DNA of 64,000 nt, from contig CAKVIM010000003.1 of assembly GCA_934754775.1 (NCBI GenBank), positions 62,001-126,000 on the forward strand, written 5' to 3'. A model generated the notes under the pieces. It searched no databases. It was not told where the DNA came from and saw only the letters and a program-made list of their open reading frames with translations. Of the stretch, positions 61,668 to 64,000 are shown one piece after another (position 1 is the stretch's first letter; every line of letters begins with the position of its first letter). The position numbers and the translations under genes were made by a program. The DNA comes from an uncultured Candidatus Melainabacteria bacterium. Its GTDB lineage: Bacteria > Cyanobacteriota > Vampirovibrionia > Gastranaerophilales > Gastranaerophilaceae.

Positions 61668-62888
61668 TTACATCAGGTGATGCATTTTTTCACGTTTAGT
61701 GTTAATGTATCGCTCATTATATGGAGTGACTTCTGACTTTATATTTATATTATCATGAACAGTCAAACCGTAACCCTTCAAGCCGATGATTTTTTTCGGG
61801 TTATTTGTTATCAGATTGAAATTATTGAAGCCCAAATCAAGAATAATCTGTGCTCCAACGCCGTAATTTCTTAAATCAGGGGCAAAACCCAGAGAAACAT
61901 TCGCTTCTACCGTATCTTGTCCTTGTTCTTGCAATTTATAAGTCTTAAGCTTGTTGATAAGCCCAATCCCTCTGCCTTCGTGGTCACGAAGATAAATCAA
62001 TGCTCCTTTGCCATAATTATTAATCATATGCAATGCATTATGAAGCTGCCAATTGCAGTCGCATTTAAGGCTTTCAAAAATGTCGCCGGTCAAACATTCG
62101 CTATGTACACGAATCAAGGGAACTTTATCAGAACCATCGTCTTTTACCAGTGCAACATGTTCGCAACCGGTGATTGTATCTGTGTAACCGACAATGTTGA
62201 AGTCGCCAAACTTTGTCGGTAGAAAGACTTCAACTTCTCTTTTTACAAATCTTTCTTGTTTAAGTCGATATGCAATTAAATCAGCAACAGTAATAAATTT
62301 GATGTTATGTTCTTCTGCGAATTTGTGCAAATCATCCCTGCGAGCCATTTCACCATTTTCTTTCATGATTTCGCACATAACGCCGGCTTCTCTATGACCG
62401 CAAATATGGGCTAAATCAACAACGGCTTCTGTGTGTCCGCATCTTTTCAGAACCCCGCCTTTTTTGGCAACGCAAGGGAACAAATGTCCCGGACGACGTA
62501 AATCTGAAGGTTGGGCATCCAGTGCTGTCGCAACTTCTATAGTTTTTGCTCTATCAAAAGCTGAAACTCCGGTTGTAACGCCATACTTTGGATGAGCGTC
62601 GATGCTTAAAGAAAATGCTGTTTGCATACTTTCAGTATTTTTAGCTACCATTTGTGGTAATTCAAGTTGGTCTGCTATATCTTGAGAAATTGCAAGGCAG
62701 ACAATTCCACGGCATTCTTTTGTAATAAAATTGATTAATTCGGGAGTCACAAATTGGGCAGAACAAATCAAGTCACCTTCGTTTTCTCTGTCCTCGTCAT
62801 CTGCGACAATCAAAGGTTTTCCTGCTTTGAAATCCTCAATAGCTTCTTCAATTGTATTAAATTGATTTGTCATATTAGCAAAAACCAT
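61668..62888 (-). CDS. ribBA: bifunctional 3,4-dihydroxy-2-butanone-4-phosphate synthase / GTP cyclohydrolase II
   Basis: Supplies both precursors of riboflavin. Residues 1-205 are the RibB domain (DDEDRENEGDLI, then GHTEAVVDLAHICG); residues 206-406 are RibA, with the zinc cysteines in HSECLTGDIFESLKCDC and HEGRGIGL. The ATG at 62888 gives a 14-base overlap with ribE; a start at MTNQFN, five codons on, would remove it. No FMN riboswitch is seen upstream of the pair. Confidence 0.94.
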   Translation of the reverse strand: MVFANMTNQFNTIEEAIEDFKAGKPLIVADDEDRENEGDLICSAQFVTPELINFITKECRGIVCLAISQDIADQLELPQMVAKNTESMQTAFSLSIDAHPKYGVTTGVSAFDRAKTIEVATALDAQPSDLRRPGHLFPCVAKKGGVLKRCGHTEAVVDLAHICGHREAGVMCEIMKENGEMARRDDLHKFAEEHNIKFITVADLIAYRLKQERFVKREVEVFLPTKFGDFNIVGYTDTITGCEHVALVKDDGSDKVPLIRVHSECLTGDIFESLKCDCNWQLHNALHMINNYGKGALIYLRDHEGRGIGLINKLKTYKLQEQGQDTVEANVSLGFAPDLRNYGVGAQIILDLGFNNFNLITNNPKKIIGLKGYGLTVHDNINIKSEVTPYNERYINTKREKMHHLM

Positions 62889-63504
62889 TCTTATGTAGAA
62901 AATCCGTGTTTATTCTTGACCTATTATCACTCGTTGATAAAAATTTTTCAATATATCGTGCGAATATATCCGTTTCAATGTTTACATAATCGCCTGCTTT
63001 TAAGCTTTTTAAGTTTGTGTTTTCGTACGTATGCGGGATTACAGCGACTTTTAAAATACGTCCGCTTATTTCTGCAATTGTTAAGCTTATTCCGTTTATA
63101 GCAATTGAACCCTTTTTGACTGCGTATCTTGATTCGTTACCGTCAAGTTCAATTGTCAATTCGTAGAACCCGTTTGCTTGTGTTATTGAAATAACTTTTG
63201 CAACTCCATCGACATGTCCTGTAACTACGTGTCCGCCGAAACGTCCATCTGCAGGTAATGCTCTTTCAAGATTAACTTCCGAACCCGCTTTCAATCGGCT
63301 AAGAGCTGTGACCCGAAAAGTTTCAGGAGAAACATCCGCTGAAAAACTCTTGTCATCAATCTTTGTAACGGTTAAGCAAGCACCATTCACTGCAATACTA
63401 TCGCCAATTTTAGAACCCTCTAAAACTAACTGACACCTGACAACCGTTTCTCTTTCTGTGATAGTGATGATTTTTCCGGTTTCTTCTACGATTCCTGTAA
63501 ACAT
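62875..63504 (-). CDS. ribE: riboflavin synthase (alpha subunit)
   Basis: Dismutates two lumazines to riboflavin. 209 residues with two related beta-barrels: MFTGIVEETGKI, SIAVNGACLTVT (48-59), SPETFRVTALS, then GHVVTGHVDGVAKV and SIAINGISLTIAEI. No Shine-Dalgarno; TAGAAT (63511-63516) ends six bases before the ATG, with TGTACA 17 bases further up, so it heads the unit on a leaderless mRNA. ribH and ribD are not here. Confidence 0.94.
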   Translation of the reverse strand: MFTGIVEETGKIITITERETVVRCQLVLEGSKIGDSIAVNGACLTVTKIDDKSFSADVSPETFRVTALSRLKAGSEVNLERALPADGRFGGHVVTGHVDGVAKVISITQANGFYELTIELDGNESRYAVKKGSIAINGISLTIAEISGRILKVAVIPHTYENTNLKSLKAGDYVNIETDIFARYIEKFLSTSDNRSRINTDFLHKNGFC

Positions 63505-63545
63505 AGATTTATTCTAGCATAATTTTGAAAGATTGTACAGAGTGA

Positions 63546-63577
63546 AAAGACGCCATCCTTTCAGGATGGCGTCTTTG
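63546..63577 (-). terminator. terminator of rpsA
   Basis: AAAGACGCCATCC/GGATGGCGTCTTT hairpin followed by T-rich sequence on the minus strand. Confidence 0.88.
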
Positions 63578-63595
63578 ATTTGTTTACTAATCAAA

Positions 63596-64000
63596 TTACT
63601 TGATGTCTTTAACTGACAACGCAATTCTATGTTCTTTTGGAGTGAATTTCTTAATAAGAACATCAACTTCAGAACCAACTTTGAACATGTTGAACGGATT
63701 AACGTTTTCGTCAGACATTTCAGAAACCGGTAACAATGCTTCAACACCAGGGAAGATGTTAATGAAAGCACCGAATGTAGTTACTTTGTTAACAGTACCC
63801 TTAACGATTTGACCTTCTTCGAATTGTCCTTCGATTTGTTGCCAAGGGTTTTCGCCCATTCTCTTAAGAGAAAGTGAAATTCTCTTCAATTCGTGGTCAA
63901 TCTTGATGATTTTAACTTCGATTGTATCACCCAATGTTAAAACATCTGAAGGGTGTTTGATTCTTTGCCAAGAAATTTCAGAGATTGGTAGCAAACCATC
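63596..64000 (-). CDS. rpsA: ribosomal protein S1, C-terminal part (cut by window edge)
   Basis: The frame stays open to the window end, so the gene starts outside. The visible 135 residues are one S1 domain ending (DGLLPISEISW..ISLSLKRMGENPWQ) and one full S1 domain (GQIVKGTVNKVTTFGAFINIFPGVEALLPVSEM..HRIALSVKDIK). The linker LSLKxxxxNPW between S1 repeats is typical of ribosomal S1, which holds mRNA on the 30S subunit. A smaller S1-domain protein cannot be fully ruled out. Confidence 0.8.
   Translation of the reverse strand, partial: DGLLPISEISWQRIKHPSDVLTLGDTIEVKIIKIDHELKRISLSLKRMGENPWQQIEGQFEEGQIVKGTVNKVTTFGAFINIFPGVEALLPVSEMSDENVNPFNMFKVGSEVDVLIKKFTPKEHRIALSVKDIK

Noticed and set aside
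63505..63595. FMN riboswitch upstream of ribE-ribBA
   Set aside because: The space is 91 bases, largely taken up by the rpsA terminator, and lacks the conserved riboswitch helices.

Overview
This is a 64 kb stretch of an AT-rich, tightly packed bacterial chromosome with five tRNA genes and about 63 protein genes. The best fit is a non-photosynthetic relative of Cyanobacteria (Melainabacteria/Vampirovibrionia, probably Gastranaerophilales). The reasons are: ATP synthase beta and epsilon genes form their own atpD-atpC unit, as in cyanobacteria; two exported proteins carry SLH domains in a cell that also has an Skp-like periplasmic chaperone and a likely outer-membrane barrel; dapF, ispG and the aro genes give DAP peptidoglycan, MEP isoprenoid and shikimate pathways; no photosynthesis genes are seen; and several unrelated proteins share short N-terminal peptides. 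The assignment is an inference, not a database result.

Layout. 1-9 kb: a DUF488 gene, two TPR proteins, a GH77 glucanotransferase, ileS, an ADP-ribosyltransferase-like protein and a dicarboxylate/glutamate symporter. 9-17 kb: rpsL-rpsG, a membrane protein, a phosphoribosyltransferase-like protein, small exported envelope proteins, a DivIC/FtsB-like protein, a TPR protein, mrnC, a XRE regulator and a CxxCxxCC protein. 17-28 kb: a class A penicillin-binding protein followed by a degenerate stand-alone AICAR-transformylase fold, a Y-family polymerase with a small partner, pepA, luxS-mtnN, a MetE-like protein and rplI. 28-39 kb: a hairpin-rich non-coding region, a candidate small RNA, two signal-less lytic transglycosylases, ftsH, a RipA-PAP2-CgeB-like envelope operon, a tRNA-Arg whose 3' end is duplicated, a group 2 sigma factor, a membrane-anchored GH77-like protein and an SLH protein. 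39-50 kb: an FkbH-like enzyme, atpD-atpC, an HNH endonuclease with a small membrane protein, a glutamate-cysteine ligase, rsmA, hisS and dapF. 50-64 kb: ispG, the aroC-aroK-aroB cluster, an orphan sugar-ABC permease, ilvB, a ribbon-helix-helix regulator, a second SLH protein, ribE-ribBA and the 3' part of rpsA.

Two patterns stand out. First, many genes lack a Shine-Dalgarno sequence and have a TANNNT -10 box ending 6-7 bases before the ATG, several with a matching -35, so much of the genome may be expressed from leaderless mRNAs. Second, the ribbon-helix-helix gene and both signal-less lytic transglycosylases share one promoter architecture (TATAAAGTCA, exactly 13 bases, then AATTGYCTTTTT on the + strand), which suggests a small cell-wall-lysis regulon controlled by that regulator.

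Other unusual points are an isoleucyl-tRNA synthetase with HVGT in place of HIGH, twin 18-bp palindromes upstream of atpD, a tRNA-end duplication that looks like an attachment-site scar, and a dispersed family of AATAAGG-type repeats.
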